This document shows, piece after piece, positions 1-11,010 of a stretch of DNA of 64,000 nt; the stretch's first letter is position 1, and every line of letters starts with the position of its first letter. Position numbers and translations under genes: made by a program. Location of the stretch: positions 484,715,514 to 484,779,513 of the forward strand of contig CM060925.1 in assembly GCA_030737875.1 (NCBI GenBank), in the 5' to 3' direction. Source of the stretch: Allium sativum (lineage: Eukaryota > Streptophyta > Magnoliopsida > Asparagales > Amaryllidaceae). The notes beneath the pieces are model-generated. The model ran no database searches. It saw nothing but the letters and a program-made list of their open reading frames with translations, and was not told where the DNA came from.

Positions 1-1056
1 CCTCTGATTTCTAAAATTTGATAAGTAATTCTTCTTCTAGAAGTTTAATTTATTGTACGATATAGATTAGCAACAACTCTCTCCCTCTTCTGATTTTAAT
101 AAGTTAGGATTAAAGGATTGTTAACTTAGAGAAGAAGAGGGACCATTATTTTCTCTCAAGGATTTATCTTTTGGAAGAATAAGTTGTTTTCCAGGAGCAC
201 AAAAAATGTATTTACTAGTTAAGTTAAGCTTCTAAATATTTCTTTCTTAAATTTTCAACTAGGTAACGGTCCTAATTTAACTTATTGTGCTCATGTTACA
301 ATTTCTTAATGTTATTAGGGCTTAGACACACAATTACAAGCAATATTAACGCATTTTAAACCCATTATATCATTATAGACACAACACAGTGTTGCATTTT
401 CTTAACTCAATCACATACGTTTAAATATTTTTAAACACTTTAAACATCATTATTAATGCAACTCTTATCAAAATTTCACATTTTTAAATAACACATAATT
501 TTCCATCTTAACATTCAAAACTTACACTTTTAAGTTTAAATTTGTCTAAGTTCCATCCTCTTGTTCAAGTGAACACTAAGTCTTAATAATATATTTAACA
601 CATTTATAAACCGATTTTTAGTTAATATTTACACTTTCATATTTTTACTTAAGAGTTAATTAAATTTAGAAAACACCAATTTCCATAAAAAATTCATCAT
701 ATTAAATATTATTACTTCTTAACAAGTAAAATATCCAAATACTTGTTTTTGACACACATTCACATTTATAAAGTTCTACAAACTTTATTTATATCATATT
801 CGAATTTATTCAATATATTAACATTGAATTAAATCGTTTATAAATTCTTGTTTAATTATATGCATTATTAAGCTCAACACATCTCAATCTTATCACATAT
901 AGTGTCATAAATTAATACCCAAGCTCATGAAAGTCTCCTAATTTGTGTAAGTAAATGGTTATACCAATTATTCCCATCCAAATTCATTCAATTCATAAGT
1001 AAAAAAATATAACCTTCGTTATAATACACTAGTACCCGAAAATCTGGGTTATTACA
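1..1056 (-). mobile_element. Partial LTR of an old minus-strand chromovirus-like element
   Basis: The right edge reads ...GGGTTATTACA, so on the minus strand the LTR starts TGTAATAACCCAG, a form common in Tekay-type chromovirus LTRs. A purine-rich tract follows immediately on the minus strand, as expected for the internal side of a 3' LTR. The rest is AT-rich and has no ORF. The left edge lies outside the window, so the LTR is at least 1,056 bp. The assignment rests on the terminus plus the polypurine tract; no matching second copy was recognised. Confidence 0.5.
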
Positions 1057-1072
1057 AACTCCCCTCCTTAAG
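1057..1072 (-). promoter_or_regulatory. Polypurine tract of the minus-strand element
   Basis: The minus strand reads CTTAAGGAGGGGAGTT directly before the LTR start. Very similar tracts precede the 3' LTRs at 10852, 51616 and 60361 in this window. It is the presumed plus-strand primer site for reverse transcription. Confidence 0.55.
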
Positions 1073-1779
1073 GAAATTGCATCTTCGTAATTTTCTTATA
1101 ACAACACATTTGCTTAAAATAACACTTTTCTATTTTCAATTTCTAATGAATCATTTTAAATATATTCCCTTAGAATTTTTTTTGTTTAAGTAACCAAACA
1201 CATAGTGTTTAAAACTTCTAATATTATTCACCAACTTACTTAACTAAGAATAATAAAATTTGAAATTTTAAATGCTCAATTCACAAAAGTTCTAGTTCTC
1301 ATCCCGAACAATATACACAAAGATTTAAGTTATCTTATCCCATCTTTTACATGACATATCATTATAATGCATACTCAATCTTTTCCCAATTTCCAATCAA
1401 TAACTGACGTTGTCTCGCCGTCATATTTATGCTAATTACCCAAATATAATTACTATATTGATTGCAAAATCAAATAGCCTCATCATTTTCAATTTATTGT
1501 TGCTAACTTTATGGTTGAAACTGTCTTTTATACTCAAATATAAGAGTGCAGTCCAAAAATATTGCTCGGTTTCAAGATAGTTACTTATTAAGACAACATT
1601 TTATACTCAAAGTACTTTATACTATTTCTCTTAATTTTTCTCAAAACAAAATTTTCACTTAACAACTCTTTAATTTGTTTTAAATAATATTAAACCACCA
1701 AATCATAACCAGGGTCGGCGATGACAAAATAGGATGACAAACAGGCTTCTTCTATTCCTCATTTCTCCTTCATTTGGAA
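1073..1779. other. AT-rich internal debris without genes
   Basis: About 700 bp of AT-rich sequence with no coding frame of note. It lies between the polypurine tract and the LINE fragment and is presumably the decayed 3' untranslated part of the minus-strand element. Nothing else is visible. Confidence 0.4.
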
Positions 1780-2826
1780 TTCCTGTATCCCTCCTAAGGT
1801 TTCATTGTTTATGTGGTGAACACTTAACAGCGGACTGCTACTAGACAATAAATTTAGGAGGATTGGCATCCCAATTGTTTCCAGGTGCAGGTGTTGCGGA
1901 GCAAGCGATATGGAATCTACAGCTCACCTATTTCTTCAAAGTTCTAGTTCTATGGCTGTCTCAAATTTCTTCGGGAACTTGGTCGGTATCCGAGGAAACA
2001 CCTCATCCCTTGTAGAACTGCTGAGAGATTAGTGGTTCAGCTTCTCCGACAAAATGCTTCGCTATATTCTTTTTCGTCTCATTCCTTGTCTTACCTGCTG
2101 GCACCTATGGTGCTCTCGCAATAAGACAATTTTTGACGAGGCACCGATGTATCCTTTTACAATCACCAAGAGGTTAAAGAATGACATTTTACTTGCCTTC
2201 CGAGGTAGGCCATTCCAGGGAGCTTTAGGTTCTCGCTCAAAGGAGTTAGCTCGTAGATTCGATGTTACGTCCTTCTCGCTACCTCCCCGTAGGGATAGTC
2301 TGATTTATATTGTTTTCCCTTTGTGTGTGGGTATTTGTATTTTATGTTTTCCCTTCTTCACAGCTCCTCTCCCCTCAACATCTGATGTTGTTGTATAGGC
2401 TCTGGGTTTGCACGTACGTTGGTGAGTTGGGGCTCCAGGATTTAAGGCTTGCTTGGTTATCCAGATGCGATCTACTGTTGTTTGTTGGAGCTTTCGAAAG
2501 ATTAGGCTTGCATTAGCTTTTTTTTGCTTTCCTTGCTGGTGGTACCCTTTGGAGAGCAGTGGATCTAGATCAGGGGTTTCCAATATGTCTGGTAGGCTGG
2601 AGCTCAGGAGTTTTCTTCCAGCCGCCTCACTTTATGTTCTTGGGCTTTTGCTTGGGTAGCGACACTAGCACTGCTTGGTTTTAGGTCTTTCGTCTATATC
2701 TATTCTATGTATTTCTTGGTATTTTACGGTCCCTAACTTGTCACTAGTCTATTTTTGTGAGCTATTGGAGATTGGCTATTATCTCCTTTTTGTTATTTAT
2801 ACATGCTTGCTTCTTGAAAAAATTTC
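1780..2826 (+). mobile_element. 5'-truncated LINE (L1-type) 3' end
   Basis: A block distinctly less AT-rich than its surroundings. It begins within the zinc-binding region that follows the reverse transcriptase of plant LINEs, continues into an untranslated tail, and ends in a short A-rich run near 2815-2826. Truncation at the 5' end is the usual outcome of LINE integration. I could not identify a target-site duplication, so both ends are approximate. Confidence 0.6.
1856..2398 (+). pseudogene. LINE reverse transcriptase C-terminal zinc-binding domain (zf-RVT), broken
   Basis: One frame carries the plant LINE zf-RVT signature: a glycine-isoleucine-proline-valine lead-in, a CxCC cluster near 1886-1897, a glutamate-threonine-alanine-histidine-leucine-phenylalanine stretch, and later tryptophan-histidine-leucine-tryptophan followed by an RNKTIFD motif (about 2098-2136). 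The second cysteine cluster expected after the HLF motif is replaced by serines. An in-frame TAG lies near 2030, just before the stretch that starts at methionine 2054. The polymerase and endonuclease domains are missing, so the fragment cannot function. The family call is fairly secure; the exact clade is not determinable. Confidence 0.65.
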
Positions 2827-3141
2827 AAGAGTATATAATTAAGCTTCATCAAAATTTTAAAACTAAGATTTCGACATCAAAATAATTTAAGAAAATAGAA
2901 ATATCTGCGAAGATAAACCAAAGCTTCTAGTATACAGCTCATGGAATACTACTGAATGAAATACATTTATAAACGTATTCCCAAGCTAATATTTACTCAA
3001 GACTCAAATGATCAAGGACAAAAATTAAGGATAATAATGGAAAGTGATAAAAGTAGATATGAGTGTTATCCTTCCGTGTTGTAACACATGTACTATCCCA
3101 GTTCTATTTTTTGTTTTTGCCGCACTTCATTCAATATTTTT
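2827..3141. other. AT-rich gap without genes
   Basis: No recognisable coding or RNA feature. It lies between the LINE tail and the primer-binding site of the minus-strand element and probably belongs to that element's 5' leader. Confidence 0.35.
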
Positions 3142-3152
3142 CTCTGATACCA
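3142..3152 (-). promoter_or_regulatory. Primer-binding site for tRNA-iMet
   Basis: The minus strand reads TGGTATCAGAG, complementary to the 3' end of plant initiator-methionine tRNA. It is followed after four bases by a TGT.../ACA-type LTR edge at 3157. The same site is seen in E2, E5 and E6. Together with the polypurine tract at 1057 it brackets an internal region of only about 2 kb, which includes the LINE fragment, so the parent element lost all coding sequence or never had any. Confidence 0.6.
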
Positions 3153-3156
3153 ATTT

Positions 3157-4005
3157 TGTAAAACCACATACCGGTGTCTATACTCACATGGCCACCAACG
3201 GTACCCCAACACCTAACTTAATAACCAGTCTCTCGACTCATAGCACCGATCCTAAATGAGACGTGTAGGGGTAAGAGTTAATGCTTCACCACTAATCAAA
3301 AGGGGTGAACAACCTATCATGTAGCACCCAATAGCGACTAACTAAGGTTGTTTAGAAGCGACCATTTGTATTCTTATATTAGATGAGTATCAAATGCGTC
3401 GATTGGGTGTATTAAATTTTATTTCTTTCTATAGGTGGACCGACTTACTCAGTTCGTCTAGTATAAAATCACGATGGCTAACGATCATATTCATAATAAA
3501 TTATAACACATCAAAGATGGAAGATCACATAATAGAATAATATAGATACAACAGCAGAATATAGTATATGTAGAATCAAACATGCTACATACTCAAATGA
3601 TTTCATTTGAACCATACACATATATAACATGCTCCAAAAGAATAAATATATGTATGACATGAATACATGACTATACAAATTAGGTAATATCTTCAAGAGA
3701 GGTAGTCCATGGTGAAATAGCTAGACATGATGGACAACAAGCTATAAACCTAAAATAACTCGGTCTAACCTTATATAAAATACAAGGGTTAGTTTATCTT
3801 AAACATAACAGCTAGCACATGATAAATGGAAGAAAATATCGCAAAATAAATTTATCCTGTCAATGAAAGAAGAATATGATCTTTACATAAGTAACACATA
3901 ATACATGAGATAGATCCACTAGCTCATTCTAAAGGGTCTCATGTAAGGAATAATACCACAATAACTATTTCCATCATCTATATGACCAAATCCAAAGGCT
4001 ATGAT
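3157..4005 (-). mobile_element. LTR-like sequence next to the primer site (degenerate 5' LTR)
   Basis: It starts TGTAAAACCACAT directly beyond the primer-binding site, where the 5' LTR of a minus-strand element is expected. It contains no ORF of interest. I could not align its far end with the LTR edge at 1056, so its right limit is set only by the next LTR-like start at 4006. Confidence 0.35.
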
Positions 4006-4460
4006 TGTATGACACCACATTTTTAAATAATAAAAATATCCGAAATAATATCAAATAATGAAAATTAGCATTTTTGGAATTTTTAGAATTTGACCTCTAA
4101 AGTTATACCAATGCGTTTGTGGAAATTTTCAAATAAATTTACATATATAATATGTTTTGAACAGAGTTTCACCGGAAAAGTTATTAATGTTCAAAGTAAG
4201 TTCTATGTCGAAAAATGATTATATGTGTAAGTATGTGTGAAAATATTTTGTAAATATATATGCAAATTAATTCCAGAGATCGCGCGCGTTTAAAATTCAA
4301 AACAAATGCATGTAATAAAAGTAATCAAATCAAGAAAGTAAGGAAAGAAATTAGTGTTTGAAAAAATGTTTAAATATTAATTGCAAGACAAAAATACACG
4401 TCAACAAAATGTATGGGGGTCGACCGCCATGCCAATTGAGTCAAACTATGGGTAGGCCTT
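4006..4460 (+). mobile_element. Start of an old plus-strand chromovirus-like LTR, interrupted by E1
   Basis: It begins TGTATGACACCACATTTTTA, close to the TGTGACACCCC... start common in chromovirus LTRs, and runs in AT-rich sequence to the E1 insertion site. The host sequence resumes after E1 at 24190 with a similar GGGGTCG-bearing stretch. The element has neither a recognisable primer site nor coding sequence. Confidence 0.35.
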
Positions 4461-4629
4461 TGTTGACACGCCTTTTTAGCAAGGCCGTCACAACTCGAAT
4501 TCTATCAAGGGAACTACTTAGAACTTAAGTATACACTTATGTTGATTAGCATTTACTAGGATGAAGTGACGAAGTATTGGAAAGCTTGGATTTTGCATTA
4601 ATGAAGCAACCATTAGGTTCTCAGATTTT

Positions 4630-4757
4630 GGGTCTAACACATTCGACCCGCCCTGGGTCTAATACATTCGACCTGCCCCGAGGCTAATACATTCGACCTG
4701 CCCGGGTCTAATACATTCGATCCGTCCTAGGTCCAACATATTCGACCCGACCCGCCC
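4630..4757 (+). repeat. 25-bp tandem repeat in E1 LTR (five units)
   Basis: Five imperfect copies of a roughly 25-bp unit with core GGTCTAATACATTCGACC. The 3' LTR has only four copies, which accounts for its being 25 bp shorter. Confidence 0.85.
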
Positions 4758-4927
4758 GAAACAGCTCCAGCATGTAACGTGGCCCTAATCCTTAGGCACG
4801 TCTACCTCCAACAAAACTGGGTCAAACTCCACTTGGCCATGAAGAAATGTTCTCTACTTCCCCCACTACATCTCCAAGGCTACCTGGATGCTGGACACGT
4901 GGTATTCGACCCGATCCACCCTTTAGC

Positions 4928-4936
4928 CTATAAATA
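4928..4936 (+). promoter_or_regulatory. TATA box of the E1 5' LTR
   Basis: CTATAAATA about 360 bp before the LTR end, placed like the TATA box of the E4 LTR. In the 3' LTR the matching site is changed to CTTTAAATA (about 23821), so that copy is weaker. Confidence 0.6.
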
Positions 4937-5373
4937 CATGATTTGAGGCATTTTTAAGGATCTTTTGGCATTCTCTCTTCCCAGCCTCCACCATTGCTGA
5001 AGTGCAAGGATTTTGCACATACATAGGCCAATTTCACTTGTAAATTCATGCACTTAACACAAGGATATTGTGTATAAACAATTCTCTTTCTCTTCTTTCT
5101 TATAAACGTACTGATTTTTGTAATCTATCAGTACAAACAAGAAAGTGTAAAGTGGACGTAGGCTTGGTTTGAGCTGAACCACTATAAAAATATCATCTGT
5201 TTCATGTTATGTACTATTTTCTGCATTTTGTAATCTTTTTTGGTGAGGATTTCACACCACATTGGGTGTTAGCACCACTTTTAAGTCAAACATTTTGGCG
5301 CACTAGGAAGAGGGCACGCTATCACTTTAACGTCTAGATTGCAAAGTTGAGGATTGCTTGATATTTCGACTCA

Positions 5374-6262
5374 TTGGTTAAGAGGAAGAAAGACGAAACC
5401 TTCTCCCGTGCTGAGGATGTTGGCATAGAAGGTGCTTGGAACAAGGGAAGTCAGAAGGCTTCTTCTCGTGGAGATCCATTAGCATACTTGGCTCGAGATG
5501 AGATTGATCGCGTTCTTGCTGAATCGAGAACCCAGATGGCTCAGCAAGACGAACTTCTTCAGAAATAGTAGGAAATGATGAACAAGTTCTTCGCTCGGAT
5601 GGATGGAAGGCCGAGCAACAAACACCAACCTGTTGGGAACAACGCCGTTGGAGTGCAAATGATAATTGATGCTGCTCGAACAACGAATGCCCCTCAGTTC
5701 GGGTCGAATATGTGAATGGATCGAATGGAAGGCAACCATCTTCCTTCTGACAACATGCGGCAGAATACTTCAACTCATAATGTGGCAATCGAGAATGCAG
5801 AAGCCACTAGAGGCTTGGGTTGAGCACGACCAACGTCTTCTCTGGTTCGAATGGACAACAGGGCACCAGAGTTAGTGCAACTTCAGAATGAAGCGCCTTG
5901 AGTCAAAGCTTAAGGACCAGGTCGAGCTATTCGACCCGCGAGCCGAGTGAATCTTTGACCCAATTTCCATTGTTGAGCATAGGCACCACCACCCTTCAAA
6001 ATTCAATGCTGGGGGCACCAACACAAGATTGGATGACTGGCGACAGTTTCTAACTGATGGAAATCACATTGCTATCATGATTTGATGCTTCATGAGAGGC
6101 TGCACTTCTCACGATGACGTAAATAACGTCAATCGTAGTCCATTCACATGAGAAATCAGGAACTCTTGCAACCCTCCAGATTTCAAGCTACCATCCTTTG
6201 AGCCATATAATGATAGGACATATCCCACGGTGCATTTGATGCACCACATGCACCACATGGAA
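5374..6262 (+). pseudogene. E1 gag, N-terminal part, broken
   Basis: The frame opens at 5374 without an ATG (TTG is present where a start would fit) and begins with a lysine-rich stretch. It meets in-frame stops at 5566-5568 and near 5714, then continues degraded. From about 6117 the translation has the Ty3/gypsy gag signature: SPFT, then FKLPSFEPYND and a histidine/methionine-rich HLMHHMHHM ending exactly at the insertion site of the solo LTR. The remaining gag lies at 21457-22327. When the inserted DNA and one copy of the duplication are discounted, the frame continues directly. Gag would form the particle capsid; this copy cannot. Confidence 0.75.
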
Positions 6263-7540
6263 TGTAGCGATCCGAACTTCCCTACCGGCCTAAACCGAAC
6301 AAGAAGGCGGAATGCTTTGAGAACACGACACATCAGAACACAAGACGACTTAATATTTCATTGATGTAACACCAGTTTACATCAAAGTATAAGAATATAT
6401 CAAAGTACAAGAATATATCAGAGTATGAATAAATATTACACAGCGAAAAATAATATCAGAGAATACATTACATAGCAGCAAAAATAAAATATATAAATAT
6501 AATGCGTAGTGGAAATACATCAACTAATACAAACGAAAAAAATACATGGATACAAAGCTTTCTGAATATAGCTCCAGCTGTAAATGAGGATCGTATTAAA
6601 TAAAAATCTGCAAAACCAAAACTACTAACTGCCCGTGTGGAAAATATGGGTACCTAGAGTTTAGGTAGAAAAAATAAACTCCGAGTCAGTCATGGGACTG
6701 GTGTGAGAAATTAAAATAGTTATTAAAACATTACTTTGAAAGTAGAAAAATCATGGGACCACGTTGTATGACACAGAATGGGTTTACTCCACATGAATAC
6801 CAGTTCTACCTTATAATATCCAAACATGCTTGGCACCGCTATAAAACAAATCATTTTTTGTTATACCTATAAGTGCGTAGTGTCAAAAATAACTTCAAAT
6901 ATAAATGTATCAATCATAGACGACATAGTACCCTATCATACTATGTTGCCATATAGGTTTACAACTAAAACCAAAAAGTCGCATATTGGAATTTTGATTT
7001 CCATCTATGAGTGGAGGCAAGGATCTTCCTCACCGGTTTCAAGACACTCTAGAACATGCCTTAGGATCAGACTCTGGTGAGCCCTTGGTTAGCGTCAGGG
7101 CCGGTCCACACCTAACGTTTGTGGATTGGTTATTCCTGAGCAATACGTTTTCTGGTCCTACCAGACCAATCACTTGGCCATTGGAGACCAATCATATCTG
7201 AGGCGCCTCACAATCCATCATCCACATAAGTAAAAATGTCTGGGCTCCATACCATGACATCACCCATAGCTCTCCCTGAGGTCCTCATCCTGTTTTTGAC
7301 TCACACCCGGGTGTGAAGCTCGCAAATCAATGCTATACATAAAGCTACGCTATTAAAGTCATGCTTTGATCATCATCCTCAAGACCCTGCTTTTCAACAA
7401 AAGCCTTGATCATTGCATCTTAGCAAGCCACATTATCAATCCACACCATACCATTGATTTCCACTAATATATAACCTTTAAGCTCGTACGTCTCAGAGAA
7501 GGGTGCTAAGCAAGAGAATAAATTCTCCGCCACCAAACAG

Positions 7541-7560
7541 ATATATATATATATATATAT
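7541..7560. repeat. AT microsatellite
   Basis: Run of alternating AT of about 20 bp inside the left part of the solo LTR. A second one lies at about 21105-21126 in the right part. Confidence 0.85.
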
Positions 7561-8209
7561 CAGTGATCAACAAGTACAGCATAAAGGAATACAATGTCAG
7601 ACACACCATCCATTTGCAAGTCCGTTCCGGGTTTGAACGAAACCGGAGGCACCTTATTCCTTGTCCCATATGTCCAATATAGGAGAGAGGCCCTCGCATA
7701 TTCGGTCAATCTCCAAGTACGTATGGATGATCACCACTTATTACCTTGTTTTGGGTGTACAACCCAATCAATACATTAGTAATCATCCATATGATGTGAC
7801 GATCTCCGGTCTTCTACCACCGTCTTCATATCTTCGACTTTTAGTCGTCCTAACAGTTATTCAGAATGGGTTGAACCCGGTCTTTCTGAATATCTCGCGT
7901 ATCTTATAATCAAGTGTTATAAAAACACATCATATGCCTCATTCCAATCCAGAATATTCTTTTATTCAAATATTTATTAATTGGGAATTATTCCCACAAA
8001 TCTTATCAAAGATTTAATTCATTTAAACTACTTGTTTAAATCTTTCCTTGAACACCATTGCAAAAGATTTTGTGTTATCCTTTAACAATCTTAAACCAAA
8101 TCAAGATTTATAAAACTAGTCGGGATTATCGAGCCTTACCAAAGTCATCATTTATTTTATTTTTTCCAGCCCCAGCCTATTCATCCCACGGAGTAAAACT
8201 GTAGTACTC

Positions 8210-10852
8210 TGTGACGGCCCGCCCCGCACCAACCGACATTTACTCCAAAAGTGCGCTGTACACATGTCCAGTTTGCACGGAACGGGTCGTCAGAAGGAAA
8301 AGGAAGAAGGAAATGAACTAACAAAGAACCTGTAGAATGTCTCACAGCGCATAGAACAAAATATAATAATAACATACTTGACATAAAACAGGAGAGACAG
8401 TGCATAAGCTAAAAACCAGAACTAAGCATCATAGCAGCGGAAATCCAAAATATAGCTTATTACAACTTTTCAACTGTCTCAGAGAAAAAGTAAGATAAAT
8501 GAGGTACACTAATAATGCCCAAGTAGCGACCAACAACGACACAGGGAGAATGTGTATATATATCATACGTGGAAGCCTCCTGCCCGCCTCCGAATCAGCT
8601 ACTCGCGCATCACCAGCTAACCTATCTCTAGTTTGCTCGTGTGATCACCCAGAGTAATAAGAGGAGACATAAAACTCTGGGTCAGACATAAAGCCTGGTA
8701 TGAGCGATAAGCATCTAAAGTGAACAATAACAGGTAGACTAAAACATACCTGAACCTGGACCTGCAACCAAAGAGTTAGCACTACATACTGTACAACGCT
8801 CTAAGGTTCCATATCAAACAGTGTAAAGATACAGAGGTGGGGGAGGTGTGCATGTCATAGTGATGGCAAACAATCAAACATAACATCCATCCTCACATCT
8901 CTCACTCAGTGCGTAAAGCGTACAATATTCACCACTTCGATCACCCAACATACCTTGCTACGATCACTCTGCCCCATGAAGTCATAAATGGCTTCACTGC
9001 ACTGATAACGTAGCCACTAATTCCTCGCTATGTCCACTTGCCCCCATGGAGTTATTCACCCCATCTGCGCTGGCTCATAGCCTTACCAATCCTTACTATG
9101 TCCACTTGCCCTATGGAGTTGTTCACCCCATCTGCGCTGGCTCAAAGTCTTACTACGCATCACCTTGCCCTTCGGGTCATAATGACCCTACTGCACTGAT
9201 AACGTAGTCTTGCTACCATCACCTTACCCCTCGGGTCATAATGACCCTACTGCACTGATAAGTAGCCCATCATTTATTTTCAGTGGTGAATCGAAGTTAT
9301 GAACGTCGACAACTCCTTAGCACACGTTCCACAGCAAAGCCCAACCATGAAGTGAACTCATTGGTTCCCAAATGGATCCTGAGCTCTAACTTCCCATATT
9401 GGACTACCTTTGCATTTCGGGTTATTGGTCAATACTTGGTCGGTTCGGATCTCCCCCTAATCATCAGTTCGGTTCGGATCAGAATGCTCCTTCTTCACTG
9501 GATCGGGTCGGGTTGTCATCACCCTGGCGGATCAGGTCGAGGTCTCCAGCTTGCCACGGTTCGGATCGGGTGCTCTCTTCAGATCGGTTCATGGCGCCCT
9601 CAACTCGTGGGTGGGCATTCGGGTCGGAGAGTTCGAGTACAAGTGGATCGTGGATGCTGCCTCCCTCTGTTCGGATCGGGGTGTGAAACACTAGCGGATT
9701 GGGTACGAGAGGCAGTTCACGGTTGATGTTCGTGGACCTTGCGCAGATGGTTCAGCTCGGAGGAGATGACTCGTGGTGACGTCCCACGATCCCATAGGGC
9801 GATCCGATTGACCCTCAATCCCCATTCGATTCGAACTCCTGCACCTTGTCCAGCGAGTTGTTTACGCCACTCGACGGCGTTTTCGACCATTCCAACTATT
9901 CTAATCAATCACAAAGCATACCGTACAGTCATAGAAACATATATAATCAACCACAAACATCAAAACAACAATATAATAGGTTAAAATGGATCAAACATAG
10001 CCAAAACCCCATATTTTCGCTTAAGTATGTTTAGGTGAAACTTATGATATGATTAGCAAAACTTAACCAAATTAACCCAAATTCATATCAGAGGTCTAAA
10101 ACATCATTCCGAATTTTATAAACATTTTTCCAGAATTTTATCATGTTTAAATTCGCTAATTAACATTAATCACCCCTAATTAGCCATAATTAGTGCAAAA
10201 CTATGCAAATCACTCACCTTAGCCACAAATAAACTAAAATCTGAAATAAATCTCTGATTTAATGCGAATCTCAATGCTAAACAGCAGCTCCAATATTGGT
10301 TTGGTGTAGATCTTCCTTGATTAGAGGTTGCTAAACCAAATCCTTGACCAAAAGGTGATTTGGAGGTGATTTAGAGGTTGGAGACCATTTTTAGGGTTCC
10401 TTGGAGATAAGTGGAGGCTAGAAAACTGAAATGGAATGATTCTCTACTTCATTTCAGCCTCCCCATAACCCTAATCCCGAAATTGGTTATGGGCCTACTC
10501 ACTAATCACCCGATTTAGCCCGGTTAAGCAGTTTTTCACCCTCCAAACCTTATTTCAGCCATATCTCCCCAAACGGTAAGTACGTCTGGCTATTATGACC
10601 ACTCTATTGAAAGGTAAACCATCAAACGAATCTAATGGAAGTTGTTTCAGGTCAAAATTCCTTTCCAATCAAAAGTTATGGTCAAAACAGTACCAACTAA
10701 GGGCAAAATGGTCATTTAAAAATCGTCAAAAATCATGAACATGGGAAATGACTCTAATAGATGTTTCCCAAAGTTACATGACCATACGACTTCACATGGG
10801 AAAGAAATAAATATTCTACGATCCTATGATGTGTAGAATACGGGTCGTTACA
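8210..10852 (-). repeat. E2 3' LTR
   Basis: A 2,643-bp terminal repeat with edges TGTGACGGCCC and GGTCGTTACA. It holds a clustered repeat at 8953-9267 and a stretch rich in TCGGATCGG (about 9434-9690). Long open frames on the opposite strand near 9283-9726 recur in the other LTR only because LTRs are copies; they do not resemble genes. Confidence 0.92.
8953..9267. repeat. Clustered 50-60 bp repeats in E2 3' LTR
   Basis: About five related units alternating two versions: one with CCCATGGAGTTNTTCACCCC and one with CCTCGGGTCATAATGACCC. All are followed by a CTGCACTGATAACGTAG- or CTGCGCTGGCTCA-type spacer. The second version contains the palindrome GGTCATAATGACC. The same cluster sits at 16315-16629 in the other LTR. 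Confidence 0.8.
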
Positions 10853-10867
10853 CTCTCCCCCCTTAAG
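10853..10867 (-). promoter_or_regulatory. E2 polypurine tract
   Basis: The minus strand reads CTTAAGGGGGGAGAG immediately before the 3' LTR, the expected plus-strand primer for reverse transcription. Confidence 0.85.
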
Positions 10868-11010
10868 AAATTTCGCCCTCGAAATTCCTTAATCAAAACA
10901 CACACAAAGGTTCCCGCATGCCTATCAACCATAAAACAACAATCAAACATGCAAAACAAGTGAGGCAAGTCGATCCTAGCATGCAGAATAACTAAATTAT
11001 GAAGTAAGTC
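10868..11010 (-). other. E2 short 3' untranslated segment
   Basis: Non-coding stretch between the end of pol and the polypurine tract. No other feature seen. Confidence 0.6.

Larger units (their letters stand above)
4461..5292 (+). repeat. E1 5' LTR
   Basis: An 832-bp terminal repeat starting TGTTGACACG and ending TCAAACA. It contains a TATA box (CTATAAATA, 4928-4936), a five-unit short tandem repeat at 4630-4757, and the AAAGTGGACGTAGG / GAACCACTATAAA motif near its 3' end (about 5151-5188), which is shared with other LTRs here. Confidence 0.9.

Noticed and set aside
2305..2659. Extra open frames over the LINE tail on both strands
   Set aside because: Short, without motifs, and overlapping the LINE 3' untranslated region.
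9283..9726. Open frame of 147 codons on the plus strand, with near-copy at 16647-17353
   Set aside because: It lies inside the E2 LTRs, opposite to the element. It is duplicated only because LTRs are duplicated, it is arginine/serine-rich from GATCGG repeats, and its ends differ between copies.
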